Shown here in pieces: positions 1 through 7,790 of a DNA stretch of 12,968 bases (the first letter of the stretch is position 1; each line of letters opens with the position of its first letter). A program made the translations under genes and the position numbers. The notes beneath the pieces are model-generated. The model was not told the DNA's origin, did not search any database, and worked only from the letters and a program-made list of their open reading frames with translations. The DNA is from Candidatus Falkowiibacteriota bacterium (GTDB lineage Bacteria > Patescibacteriota > Patescibacteriia > Patescibacteriales > UBA12075), in NCBI GenBank assembly GCA_003647675.1, contig QMNH01000010.1, forward strand, positions 1 through 12,968. Direction: 5' to 3'.

Positions 1-3000
1 ATCCATGGTATAATCTGTTGCTCCCGGGCCTAATGCTCCATACGTATCAGTACTATTATAAAGCGGAGAGCGAGCCGCGTTTAAATACGAACCATCACCG
101 GCGCGATTACCACTATCGCTGATTTCATTATTTGATTTATCACGGACATTATCCGCGAAAATCTGAAAATCAGTGGTGAAAGAAGCAAATTGAAAGCCCT
201 CTATTATTACCGTGTTATTATAGTCATCATAACTAAAGCTCAATCCCAGACCGCTTAAAGGCGTACCGGTAGCGGCGTCATAGAACGGCATTTCAGAAAC
301 AGCACAACTCCAACTTTTACAGTCATCAGCCATAACCAGGCCGTTAACCGCGTAATTAGCCGGATTAAACACTGAATACGGCCAATTGGACGCGTCGGTT
401 TGCTGGGCTGTATTCATGGGTTCATTAAAAGTAACCGCAATTGAATAGTCATCACCATTGGCATACATAAGTTCCGGGGCCTGAGTATCGCCGGCTCCGG
501 TTTTAAAATATTTTGAAGTAGTAGCATTTAGCTGGTTGTCGGCCAAGTCAGTGCAGTTAGCCGCTACTCTCAAAGTATATTGCGTATTAGCCAAAAGCGC
601 GCTTGATGGCATGAATTTGGCATTACTGGACATAGGGTCATAATTAACATTACCGCCGGTTACTGATGTTCCGGCCAGTAATTTTATGTTTTCCGCGTTA
701 ATAGTGCTTGGATCCATGGCTTCGGAAAATCCAATCTCTATAGCCCCGATACCGACATACACGGCCGTAGTGGAGGAAATTATGCCGTCATTATTATTCG
801 GATAGGTGCCAAGCACTGTCGGCGCTGTTGTGTCTATTGCTCCGGTATTTATTTGAAAATTTGACTGAAAAGCGGTAATTGCGAGCAATTCATCGCAAAC
901 TGTCCAGTCGCTACAGCCGCCGTCCACGCTATCGGGATTAGCCATAAACATACCGGTACTGCTCTTTACGTTGCCCAATACTTTTATTACCCACCAAGTA
1001 GAAGTAGCACTTAAGTCCGCATCCGGATTAATAGTGGCTATTCTCCGAGTGGTTTGATCCAGGCTGACTGTGGCCGAAACAGCGCTTCCTTCCATCATTG
1101 AGCTATTGGTAACAAGAATTAATCTAATATTACTCTCATTAATTGAGGACGAATCCATGGGTTCCGAGAACTCAATAATCACGGAGGTATTGCGGGGCAC
1201 ATTAAACGAGCCCGGGGCCGGAGTTACGCCCATCACGTAAGGCGGCATAGTAGCCCCGCCGGTGCCGTAATTCGTATAATCGGTAGTAGTAGACATGATA
1301 GTGGTAAAACCGTTTGAAAACGAACCGTCTGAGTTGCAGCCATTTATCGGATTACCCATGTCGTCGGTAACTCCCTGAGTCACGACTATGCTGTAATAAG
1401 TGCCAAGGGCCAGGGTGTCATGAGTAATAGCAAAAAAGCGGGCTTCACGCGAATTACTGTCATAGTACACCTTGCCGCTGACCCGGTCATTGCCGTTTGA
1501 AGTTAAATAAATATTTGATCCGGAATCTGCCGCATTCTGATCATTAATTGTACTGCCGTTCATCAGCCGATCAAAGGCGACTATAATTGGCTCTTCGTAA
1601 TCGCCCATTGTTGAACAGTCTTCCGTGCAGAATATGTCAATTGGCGCTCCCATCATATTATCAAAGGGCGCTGTCCAAGTAATTATCGGATTGGCGCCGC
1701 CATCGCCTGTTCCCCCGCTCATATTCATATCGCCTTCATTTAAATAAAAGCTTACTGTATTACCGCGGTAAACATCATTTACCATGTTCATGTATCCGTC
1801 TTTTAAGGCCATTAAATGGTACATTCCATAGTCCATAATATCATCCGGAAACGCGAAAGTGCCGCTGGCACTGCTGGTAACCGGGGCAATAGCCATGCCC
1901 TCAAAAAATACGGTGGTAGTAGCCAAAGCATTTCCGTCCCAGGCAAAAGTATATCCGGATAAATCCGAATCAGTGCCGGCATCGCTAGGCGCTGACATAA
2001 AATCAATATAAAAAGGATGATAGGCCGCGTTACCGCTCGTATCCGCGTCCAGATCAGAAGACATATATGTTTCGTTGGGAGTTTCAGCCGCGTCTTCGGC
2101 TTTTAAGTAATAACCGATAACCGTATTCGTATCCCAGGCCGGGTTCCAACCAATAACACAATCATAAAAATTAGCCTGCAGAAACGTGCAGTTGGTAGTT
2201 GAGGCGCCGCTGTGCAAATAAAAGCTAAAATCAGTCCCCGCCTTCCAGGTTACGCTTAAGGGCGTGGTTGAACTCATGGCGCGGTCATCATCGGCCCTGG
2301 CAACAAGATGCAGATTACTGCCGGTAGCCGCGCTCCAAACGCCCATATGCATTATAAAAGGCGGGTTATAGTCGCTGGAAGCTGAATATTCTTCTTCATT
2401 AAGCATTGTGCTGGCAGATATAGCCACGCTTGATTTGTTGCCGGCGTTATCAAATAGCACAACATAGGCCTTATATTCACTTTCGGAAATAATATTACCG
2501 GCGCTGTCCTTGGTTATCCAGCTTCCACCGGCATAGGTATAGGTAGATTGTTGAACACTATTAATATATTGGTATTGGCCGTCGTATAAGGATTCTATCG
2601 GCTTATGACTGTTCCAGTCAATCTCTGTACTGCTGGCTAATACATATATCTCATATCGGTCAAAATTCGGCTCTTCGGTCGTGGCCGGATTCCAGCTTAC
2701 AGTAATATCATTGCCGTCAATACCGCTATTACTTAAGTCATCGTTATCAGTTAAAGTTACATTGGTCACGGCCATAGGTGCAGTCGTATCACCGCCCATA
2801 TTCGGAATGCCAGGACTGGGAGTATCGTATGTCTGCCAATCATAACTATCATTATAATCCTGACCATAAGAAGTATCCCGGCCAATCGATTGACCCCAAA
2901 CACAATGCGACACATAATCACCACTTGTCCATTGGTAATCATTAACCGCTTCTGTCTCGTTGGCATACCCCCAACTGCCATATTGTACATAGTCCAAAAT

Positions 3001-4554
3001 TTCACCGCCAAAAAAATCTTTTAATATCAAATCGCCGCCTAAAGTATCTAAATCCATACTCAATGCTCCAGTGTATAGATTGTATGCGTCATTTGTACCG
3101 GTTTGATTCCAGTGAATTATTTTATAACTGGAACTGGCGATATAAGAATAACCTGATGACGGAATAGTATAATATACACCGCCCTTATGTTTAATGTAAT
3201 AATTGTCTATATATACAGTAGAGGTGGACCGATTAATCAGCTCAATCCAGCGGCTTCCACTATCGGCTTTATAATAAATTTCATTTATTAAAACAGCCGA
3301 ACCTCCACTGCTTCCTTCGGAATAACTTCCTTCTGGGATTTCCGGACTTGAATTAGAATTTTGCGGTTCTGAAGAATAACGGACAATTAAATCTGCGGCA
3401 TTATTGTTCGAATCTTCGGAATTACCCATATATTGGTCAACCCCTCCGTCTTTCATCATGATAGTAGTTGAATCATCAAAGGCCTTTCTTTCTATTGAAT
3501 AGTGATTATAGGGCGTAGGAGCCGCTTGTCCGCCCTCGGCCAATGTATCGTCAATATAATTAGTACCGTAACCCACTAAATCCATTATTTCTTCCGCCGG
3601 GTTCAATAGACCGACAAAACCTCCCTGAGTGTTCATATCTACCACAGAGTAAGTTGCGTCAGAACTTGTGCCAACATCACCCCGGGCAATCAAATAATAG
3701 CTTCCGGGCTCCATTAAAGTAGTTGTTAAAAAATAATCTAATTCATATATCCAATTAGTATTACTGGCAACATTGTAGGGATTATAGTTTACACTCCAGC
3801 CATTTAGGTCAATGGTCTGATCCGAACGGTTATAAAGCTCAACAAATTCATTAGTGGGCGATGAGCTGGCTGTCATTATTTCCGAAATCACGATTGGCGA
3901 ACCCCAACCACCCTCATCCCCGAGTATTATCGGACCGCGATATTCTGTAGTAGTTGGCCAGGAAACGATCGATCCTCCGGAAATATCTATACTGCCAATA
4001 TTCATCTTTACCCCAAAAGCATAAGGCTCATCTCCGGAAGCAAACTCATCGGCATTAAAAGCAAGAAAAATGGTCGTTCTGGTTGGGTATGTCAACCCGA
4101 TACTCCAGCCAATACTGGAAAAAGTCGCAATCCAGGGGCCGGTTCCGCTCCAGGAACCAAGCGTTGTGGCATAAGTGTCTGAAGAAGTACTGAAAACACC
4201 ATCACCATTATCCTTCCATAAAGACATACCGGAAATTGCACCTGAGCCAACTAGCGGCGCCAAGGCCACGCTAGGGTCAAAACCACTTCCAGAATCTTCA
4301 TTTAACTGAATACCCATACTTTGCAAAGTACCGCCGTTAGAATCATATATCTCGAATTTTATAACAGCTGTGGCTGTGCTGGTACTTGTAATCATGGCCG
4401 GCATATTATTACCGCCCAGATAGATCATGTCAACCCCGCCTTCAGCTCGAGCTTCTTTTATAAAAAAAGTAAATGGCGTACCAAAACTCCAGACCAGCAT
4501 TGAAAAAATTACAATGCTAATTAATGTTTTTTGAAAATAATTTCTCCTTCTCAT
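1..4554 (-). CDS. Giant secreted surface protein with lamin-tail and Ig-like domains (C-terminus missing)
   Basis: I read one uninterrupted frame of 1518 codons from an ATG at 4554 to the window edge, so the C-terminus is missing. The N-terminus is a classic signal peptide: MRRRNYFQKT, a hydrophobic core, then EARA|EGG with cleavage near residue 37. Domains in order: an N-terminal beta-rich region (40-215); a lamin-tail domain (about 217-333, VISEIM...NEFVELYN...LNGW); a second lamin-tail domain (about 418-528, VLINEIYY...WIELINRS); a fibronectin III-like domain (about 587-705, starting DTTAP); a carboxypeptidase-regulatory-like segment (about 866-922); and Big_5-type Ig repeats near 956-1072, 1104-1199 and 1241-1350, marked by FSEPMD and FSEAMD, with another beginning near 1356. 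It is Ser/Thr-rich and Lys-poor, as secreted adhesins and S-layer-like proteins often are. The role is inferred as cell surface or extracellular matrix; the ligand is unknown. No Shine-Dalgarno precedes the ATG. A GATAAT box at 4562-4567, seven bases upstream of the ATG, could make the mRNA leaderless, though no good -35 is visible. Confidence 0.88.
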   Translation of the reverse strand, partial: MRRRNYFQKTLISIVIFSMLVWSFGTPFTFFIKEARAEGGVDMIYLGGNNMPAMITSTSTATAVIKFEIYDSNGGTLQSMGIQLNEDSGSGFDPSVALAPLVGSGAISGMSLWKDNGDGVFSTSSDTYATTLGSWSGTGPWIATFSSIGWSIGLTYPTRTTIFLAFNADEFASGDEPYAFGVKMNIGSIDISGGSIVSWPTTTEYRGPIILGDEGGWGSPIVISEIMTASSSPTNEFVELYNRSDQTIDLNGWSVNYNPYNVASNTNWIYELDYFLTTTLMEPGSYYLIARGDVGTSSDATYSVVDMNTQGGFVGLLNPAEEIMDLVGYGTNYIDDTLAEGGQAAPTPYNHYSIERKAFDDSTTIMMKDGGVDQYMGNSEDSNNNAADLIVRYSSEPQNSNSSPEIPEGSYSEGSSGGSAVLINEIYYKADSGSRWIELINRSTSTVYIDNYYIKHKGGVYYTIPSSGYSYIASSSYKIIHWNQTGTNDAYNLYTGALSMDLDTLGGDLILKDFFGGEILDYVQYGSWGYANETEAVNDYQWTSGDYVSHCVWGQSIGRDTSYGQDYNDSYDWQTYDTPSPGIPNMGGDTTAPMAVTNVTLTDNDDLSNSGIDGNDITVSWNPATTEEPNFDRYEIYVLASSTEIDWNSHKPIESLYDGQYQYINSVQQSTYTYAGGSWITKDSAGNIISESEYKAYVVLFDNAGNKSSVAISASTMLNEEEYSASSDYNPPFIMHMGVWSAATGSNLHLVARADDDRAMSSTTPLSVTWKAGTDFSFYLHSGASTTNCTFLQANFYDCVIGWNPAWDTNTVIGYYLKAEDAAETPNETYMSSDLDADTSGNAAYHPFYIDFMSAPSDAGTDSDLSGYTFAWDGNALATTTVFFEGMAIAPVTSSASGTFAFPDDIMDYGMYHLMALKDGYMNMVNDVYRGNTVSFYLNEGDMNMSGGTGDGGANPIITWTAPFDNMMGAPIDIFCTEDCSTMGDYEEPIIVAFDRLMNGSTINDQNAADSGSNIYLTSNGNDRVSGKVYYDSNSREARFFAITHDTLALGTYYSIVVTQGVTDDMGNPINGCNSDGSFSNGFTTIMSTTTDYTNYGTGGATMPPYVMGVTPAPGSFNVPRNTSVIIEFSEPMDSSSINESNIRLILVTNSSMMEGSAVSATVSLDQTTRRIATINPDADLSATSTWWVIKVLGNVKSSTGMFMANPDSVDGGCSDWTVCDELLAITAFQSNFQINTGAIDTTAPTVLGTYPNNNDGIISSTTAVYVGIGAIEIGFSEAMDPSTINAENIKLLAGTSVTGGNVNYDPMSSNAKFMPSSALLANTQYTLRVAANCTDLADNQLNATTSKYFKTGAGDTQAPELMYANGDDYSIAVTFNEPMNTAQQTDASNWPYSVFNPANYAVNGLVMADDCKSWSCAVSEMPFYDAATGTPLSGLGLSFSYDDYNNTVIIEGFQFASFTTDFQIFADNVRDKSNNEISDSGNRAGDGSYLNAARSPLYNSTDTYGALGPGATDYTMD

Positions 4555-4619
4555 ATAATCTATTATCTAATTTTATTATTTATTAATTATTTATATTATT
4601 TATTTAGGAATTACGCGTT

Positions 4620-4715
4620 TATTGTCATTACAAGCCGCAAAGCGGCGTGGCAATCCCGAGAATAGAGCAATTATCACGGGATTGCCACAAAGCTTCGCTT
4701 CTCGCAATGACAGTA
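4620..4715. repeat. Imperfect palindromic repeat of the GTCATTGC/GCAATGAC type
   Basis: Two 41-base arms (4620-4660 and 4675-4715) are inverted copies of each other with 31 of 41 positions matching, separated by a 14-base centre. The outer ends read TGTCATT and AATGACA, and the inner parts share GTGGCAATCCCG. Palindromes of this kind, with CGCAATGAC-like ends, occur as dispersed intergenic elements in many uncultivated and environmental bacteria. It starts five bases after the stop of the 96-residue gene and lies upstream of the giant surface gene. In RNA it could fold into a long hairpin that ends or stabilises the upstream transcript. It encodes nothing, so if mobile it would depend on a transposase in trans. 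Dispersal in this genome cannot be shown from one copy. Confidence 0.8.
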
Positions 4716-4720
4716 TAATT

Positions 4721-5011
4721 TTATTTTTCCTCGTCCGTATCAGAACGATAAATTCGGGCTTGAAGACGCATGACTGAGCTTTGGATATTTTTTATTCTCT
4801 CGTTAAGCTCGGTCTGCTTATTGTTTATATTATTGTAAATAATATTCAGGCTAATAACATCATTACGCAAATCTTTAAATTTGCTAAAAATAAAAAAAGA
4901 CCCGGCAAATTTGGTCAAAATAATTATAACTAATAAAAAAATAACCAGATTTTCTATTTTTAATAAAAACCGCGGTATTTTTCTTAAAAATACTTTTAAT
5001 TTTTTTTGCAT
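4721..5011 (-). CDS. Small membrane protein with one transmembrane helix and a coiled coil
   Basis: This 96-residue protein has a basic N-terminus (MQKKLKVFLRK), one strong hydrophobic helix at about 21-42 and a polar C-terminal half (45-90) with heptad-like spacing that suggests a coiled coil. It ends in an acidic tail, DTDEEK. The positive-inside rule places the N-terminus in the cytoplasm and the coiled coil outside. I do not recognise a family; size and layout resemble single-pass septum or envelope scaffold proteins, but no diagnostic motif is present. There is no clear Shine-Dalgarno before the ATG. A weak TACAAA at 5019-5024 sits seven bases upstream, which would fit a leaderless transcript. 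It lies between a hairpin that should end histidine kinase transcription and a palindromic repeat, so it is probably expressed alone. Confidence 0.65.
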   Translation of the reverse strand: MQKKLKVFLRKIPRFLLKIENLVIFLLVIIILTKFAGSFFIFSKFKDLRNDVISLNIIYNNINNKQTELNERIKNIQSSVMRLQARIYRSDTDEEK

Positions 5012-5037
5012 TTGGGATTTTGTATTTGTAAACTAAT

Positions 5038-5086
5038 AGCGCCTAAAGCCCTATCAAATTATCAATTTGACAGGGCTTTAGGCGCT
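5038..5086 (-). terminator. Long hairpin, probable terminator of the histidine kinase gene
   Basis: A 22-base inverted repeat (5038-5059 and 5065-5086) encloses a five-base loop. All positions pair except one that becomes a G-U wobble in RNA. The GC-rich part is GCGCCTAAAGCCCT. It lies 38 bases after the kinase stop and 27 bases before the next start codon. The bases after the stem on the minus strand (ATTAGTTTAC) are not a strong U-tract. It may therefore terminate imperfectly, protect the mRNA 3' end, or act as a bidirectional structure. Confidence 0.6.
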
Positions 5087-5124
5087 GTCAAAATTATACT
5101 GTTTATATTTTTATTATAACAAAA

Positions 5125-6990
5125 TTAACCGTTATTTACAATTTTTAATTTAAAGCAGAAAGTTGAGCCTTGGCCGGCTTCGGATTCTGCCCATATATCC
5201 CCTTCCATTCTTTCCATTATCTCTTTGCAAATAAACAAACCCAATCCAGTGCCTTCAATCTCGGTTGTTTGTTCGGTTTGGATCCGGTAAAATTTAGAAA
5301 ATAATTTTTCCATCTGTTCTTTTGTCATGCCAATGCCATGGTCTTTAATATGGGTAACCAGAAATCCATCCTGCTTTTCATGCCAAATTTTTATATCGCC
5401 GTTTTTTAAAGTATACTTTATGGCATTACCGATAATATTGGTCAGCACTTCCTTAAGCTTGAACTCATCCGCTTGAACCGCTGCTTTTTTGTCCGGTTTT
5501 TCATAAATTATTTTTATGCCTTTTTTGTCCGATAATGATTTTAACTCATTAACCACTGTTTCCACGTTCGACGCGATTAACAACTCTTTCTTTGTTATTT
5601 TCATCTTGCCGGCTTCACTACGGGCCACCTCCAATAAATCCTGCACCAGCCGGACCAGCCTTTCGTTGGATGAATTTACAATATCCAAATTTTTCTTTAT
5701 ATCTGGCGGCACCGGACCAAATGTTTCTTCGAGCACCATGGATAAGTAACCCTTTATGGCCGTTACCGGTGTCCTTAATTCATGGGCGGCGATAAAAACG
5801 AACTCATCCCGCAGTTTCCGATTTTCTTTTAATACTTTAACCATTTCATTGAACTTACTGCCCAGCATTTCAAATTCATCCCCGGTCTCAAGGCTTATCT
5901 TGTAATCAAGATTGCCTTGGGATATCTCTTTTGCTCCCCGGCTCAAGGTATTAATCGGCTTAATAATCTGGCGCGTAAAAATAATGCCTAAAACAACAAT
6001 TAGCATCAATACAACAACTGTAACAATCACGGATAAAAGCATTATATTACCAATCACGTCAAAAGCGTCCTTAATCGGCCATTCGCTAACTATAGACCAA
6101 TTAATCTTATCTATTTTTTTACCGGCAATAATGGTATTTTTCTCGGTTATATTAAAATTATTTAAATTCTCTTTTTCGACATATTCGCCTTTTATAAGTT
6201 TGTTTACAAACTGGACATTAATAAGATTACTGGCTATTTTCACTAATTTGTCATTACTGCTTCCAACCACGCGGCCATTGTTATCAACTAAATAAAAATA
6301 CCCCTCGCCTCCCAGCTTCATCTGTTTAATTATATTATCAACGTTATCCAAGCTTACTTCAGCCGAAGCCGCGCCAATAATTTCATCTTTTTCGTTCTTT
6401 ATTGGCGAAGCCATCCTTATTACCGGCTTATCATTAACAAATTCCTGCGAGCCGATATACTGCTCACCGGCAATTGCCGTCTTATAATCCGGTATGCCGA
6501 ATACATTGCCTTCCACAACCGAAATTGTCCCTATATTATTTTCTTTAATAAAATTATCCGTTTCACCGCCTACCTCTTCCCGGCTGGTTAGCTCATCAAT
6601 ATAAAGCCGGTTAAACGCGATGTTTCTGTTTTTATCTATCCGCGCCATTAAATTGCCCTGTTTATCTATAAAATCCAGGTTATTGGGCCGGCTGGTTTCA
6701 AATGAATTTATGAGTAAAAACAAAGTGTCTTTAGCCAGCAGGCTGTGCAGTGAACCTATGGGCGAGGAAATAATTAAATTCAGCCCGTCAGATTTTTCGT
6801 CAATATAATTAAGCACTTTTTCACCGGCATTATCCAGCGCTAGATGCTGATATTCGGAAATATTTTTCTGGCGGGTTATTATAACCAAGTATAGATTGCT
6901 TATTGATACTATCAGCAAAGGTAAAATCGTTATTAAAATAAATATCTTAATAACTTTACCCCGAAAATGCTTTGTCTCATGTTTTGCCAT
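5125..6990 (-). CDS. Membrane sensor histidine kinase (Cache-HAMP-HisKA-HATPase)
   Basis: This 621-residue protein is a complete sensor kinase of a two-component system. A first membrane helix (about 14-38) and a second (about 312-338) flank an extracellular Cache-type sensor of about 270 residues, typified by RMASPIKN (192-199) and YFYLVDNNGRVVGSS (231-245). Such domains bind small ligands such as amino or organic acids; the ligand here is unknown. A HAMP linker (about 339-393) leads to the HisKA helix with phosphoacceptor His403 in AAHELRTP. The ATPase domain carries the N-box (Asn518, Asn522), the G1 box DHGIGM (550-555), the F-box LFSKFY (563-568) and the G2 box GTGLGL (580-585). All catalytic motifs are intact. 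No response regulator is adjacent on either side, so it is an orphan kinase as far as this window shows. It appears to be transcribed alone, between the terminator at 7044 and the hairpin at 5038. Confidence 0.96.
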   Translation of the reverse strand: MAKHETKHFRGKVIKIFILITILPLLIVSISNLYLVIITRQKNISEYQHLALDNAGEKVLNYIDEKSDGLNLIISSPIGSLHSLLAKDTLFLLINSFETSRPNNLDFIDKQGNLMARIDKNRNIAFNRLYIDELTSREEVGGETDNFIKENNIGTISVVEGNVFGIPDYKTAIAGEQYIGSQEFVNDKPVIRMASPIKNEKDEIIGAASAEVSLDNVDNIIKQMKLGGEGYFYLVDNNGRVVGSSNDKLVKIASNLINVQFVNKLIKGEYVEKENLNNFNITEKNTIIAGKKIDKINWSIVSEWPIKDAFDVIGNIMLLSVIVTVVVLMLIVVLGIIFTRQIIKPINTLSRGAKEISQGNLDYKISLETGDEFEMLGSKFNEMVKVLKENRKLRDEFVFIAAHELRTPVTAIKGYLSMVLEETFGPVPPDIKKNLDIVNSSNERLVRLVQDLLEVARSEAGKMKITKKELLIASNVETVVNELKSLSDKKGIKIIYEKPDKKAAVQADEFKLKEVLTNIIGNAIKYTLKNGDIKIWHEKQDGFLVTHIKDHGIGMTKEQMEKLFSKFYRIQTEQTTEIEGTGLGLFICKEIMERMEGDIWAESEAGQGSTFCFKLKIVNNG

Positions 6991-6996
6991 ATTATT

Positions 6997-7005
6997 ATTT
7001 TAGCA
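6997..7005 (-). promoter_or_regulatory. Extended -10 promoter giving a probable leaderless kinase mRNA
   Basis: On the minus strand TGCTAAAAT is an extended -10 box (TGn plus TAAAAT, five of six consensus bases). Only six bases separate it from the kinase ATG at 6990, so the expected start of transcription falls on the A of the ATG. No Shine-Dalgarno is present, which fits a leaderless mRNA. The best upstream -35 candidate, TTGGAT with an 18-base spacer, is weak, as is common with extended -10 promoters. Confidence 0.5.
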
Positions 7006-7043
7006 AAAAAATGCGTTTTTATCCAACAAAAATCCGAAATAAA

Positions 7044-7074
7044 ATAGGCAGCTACTTATTGCGTAGCTGCCTAT
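7044..7074 (-). terminator. Intrinsic terminator after the beta-barrel gene
   Basis: A perfect 12-base stem, ATAGGCAGCTAC and its complement, encloses a seven-base loop and starts 10 bases after the beta-barrel stop codon. On the minus strand it is followed by TTTATTTCGGATTTTTG, a T-rich tail. It separates the two-gene envelope unit from the kinase gene. Confidence 0.85.
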
Positions 7075-7083
7075 GGCTTTATA

Positions 7084-7737
7084 TTAAAAGAAAAAATTCA
7101 TTTCCAGCCGAAGCCTAATAGCCCGGCTAGTTTCATCTTCAATAATATCATAATCACGGGTAACTCTGGCCCCGATTATAATATTATCATTGATTTTATA
7201 AGTAACGACCGGACCCAAAAAATAACTATATTTTTCTGAGTCCCAAACATCGTATAATCCATCTATTCCCAGCCCCCATTTTCCTAGGGAATAAGTCAGT
7301 CGCAGATAGCTGTCAAAAAAATCATCTGCTTCTTTTTTCATTCCCGCATAATACCTAATATCCAAAAAGGTCTTTAGTCTGCCAAGCGGCCCGCAATACC
7401 AAAACCCGCCAAAAGCATAATCTGAGTCATTTGAATCAAATGACAGGCCCAGAAAACCAGTCCAGGGCCCCCTAGTTAAACCCGCATATGTCTTGGTCTG
7501 AAAATAATCATACTTGGGCGTTTGATTAAGCTCAATACCGGCCAAAAAATCCTCGTAAACAAAACCGACATAAAGATTTTGCTTATTAAAACTTTCCCCG
7601 TTTTCAGGATTAACAATATCATAGTTAAATAACATTGTCGTCTTTACTTCTTCGGCCAAAACAGGATTATGGGCGGCAAAGACTAAAACAACAATTAATG
7701 CACACAGGTATTTCGACCATTTAATAATATATTCCAT
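7084..7737 (-). CDS. Small secreted beta-barrel protein, probably outer membrane
   Basis: The protein has 217 residues from the second of two adjacent ATGs. I prefer that start because AAGGAG lies six bases before it, while the first ATG at 7740 is only three bases away. A signal peptide with core CALIVVLVFAAHNPVLA is cleaved before EEV. The mature part is almost entirely amphipathic beta strands with alternating aromatic or hydrophobic and polar residues: LYVGFVYEDFLAGIEL, TYAGLTRGPWTGFLGLSF, SYLRLTYSLGKWGLGIDG and others, about eight to ten in all, separated by Asp/Asn-rich turns. It ends in RLRLEMNFFF, a strand with a C-terminal Phe, which is the outer-membrane insertion signature of diderm bacteria. 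No enzymatic motif is seen, so the role (pore, structural barrel or receptor) is open. It is the second gene after the multi-pass protein at 7791, with a 53-base gap, and probably shares its promoter. Confidence 0.72.
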   Translation of the reverse strand: MEYIIKWSKYLCALIVVLVFAAHNPVLAEEVKTTMLFNYDIVNPENGESFNKQNLYVGFVYEDFLAGIELNQTPKYDYFQTKTYAGLTRGPWTGFLGLSFDSNDSDYAFGGFWYCGPLGRLKTFLDIRYYAGMKKEADDFFDSYLRLTYSLGKWGLGIDGLYDVWDSEKYSYFLGPVVTYKINDNIIIGARVTRDYDIIEDETSRAIRLRLEMNFFF

Positions 7738-7756
7738 CATTTTCTCCTTTTATTTA

Positions 7757-7776
7757 CCGGAGAAAATTTCCTCCGG
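7757..7776 (-). other. Small hairpin between the two envelope genes
   Basis: CCGGAG and CTCCGG form a six-base stem around an eight-base loop, 14 bases after the stop of the upstream gene and 19 bases before the start of the beta-barrel gene. The minus-strand sequence after the stem is TAAATAAAAGGAG, which leads into the ribosome binding site. It is too weak for a sure terminator and more likely tunes relative expression or mRNA processing. Confidence 0.35.
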
Positions 7777-7790
7777 CTATTCAGATGTTA

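Noticed and set aside
1812..3011. Short frames on the minus strand within the giant surface gene
   Set aside because: They are out of phase with a continuous 1518-codon frame that carries recognisable domains and a signal peptide.
5516..6808. Several plus-strand open frames opposite the kinase
   Set aside because: They are antisense to an intact, motif-complete kinase gene, have no ribosome sites and show no domain features.
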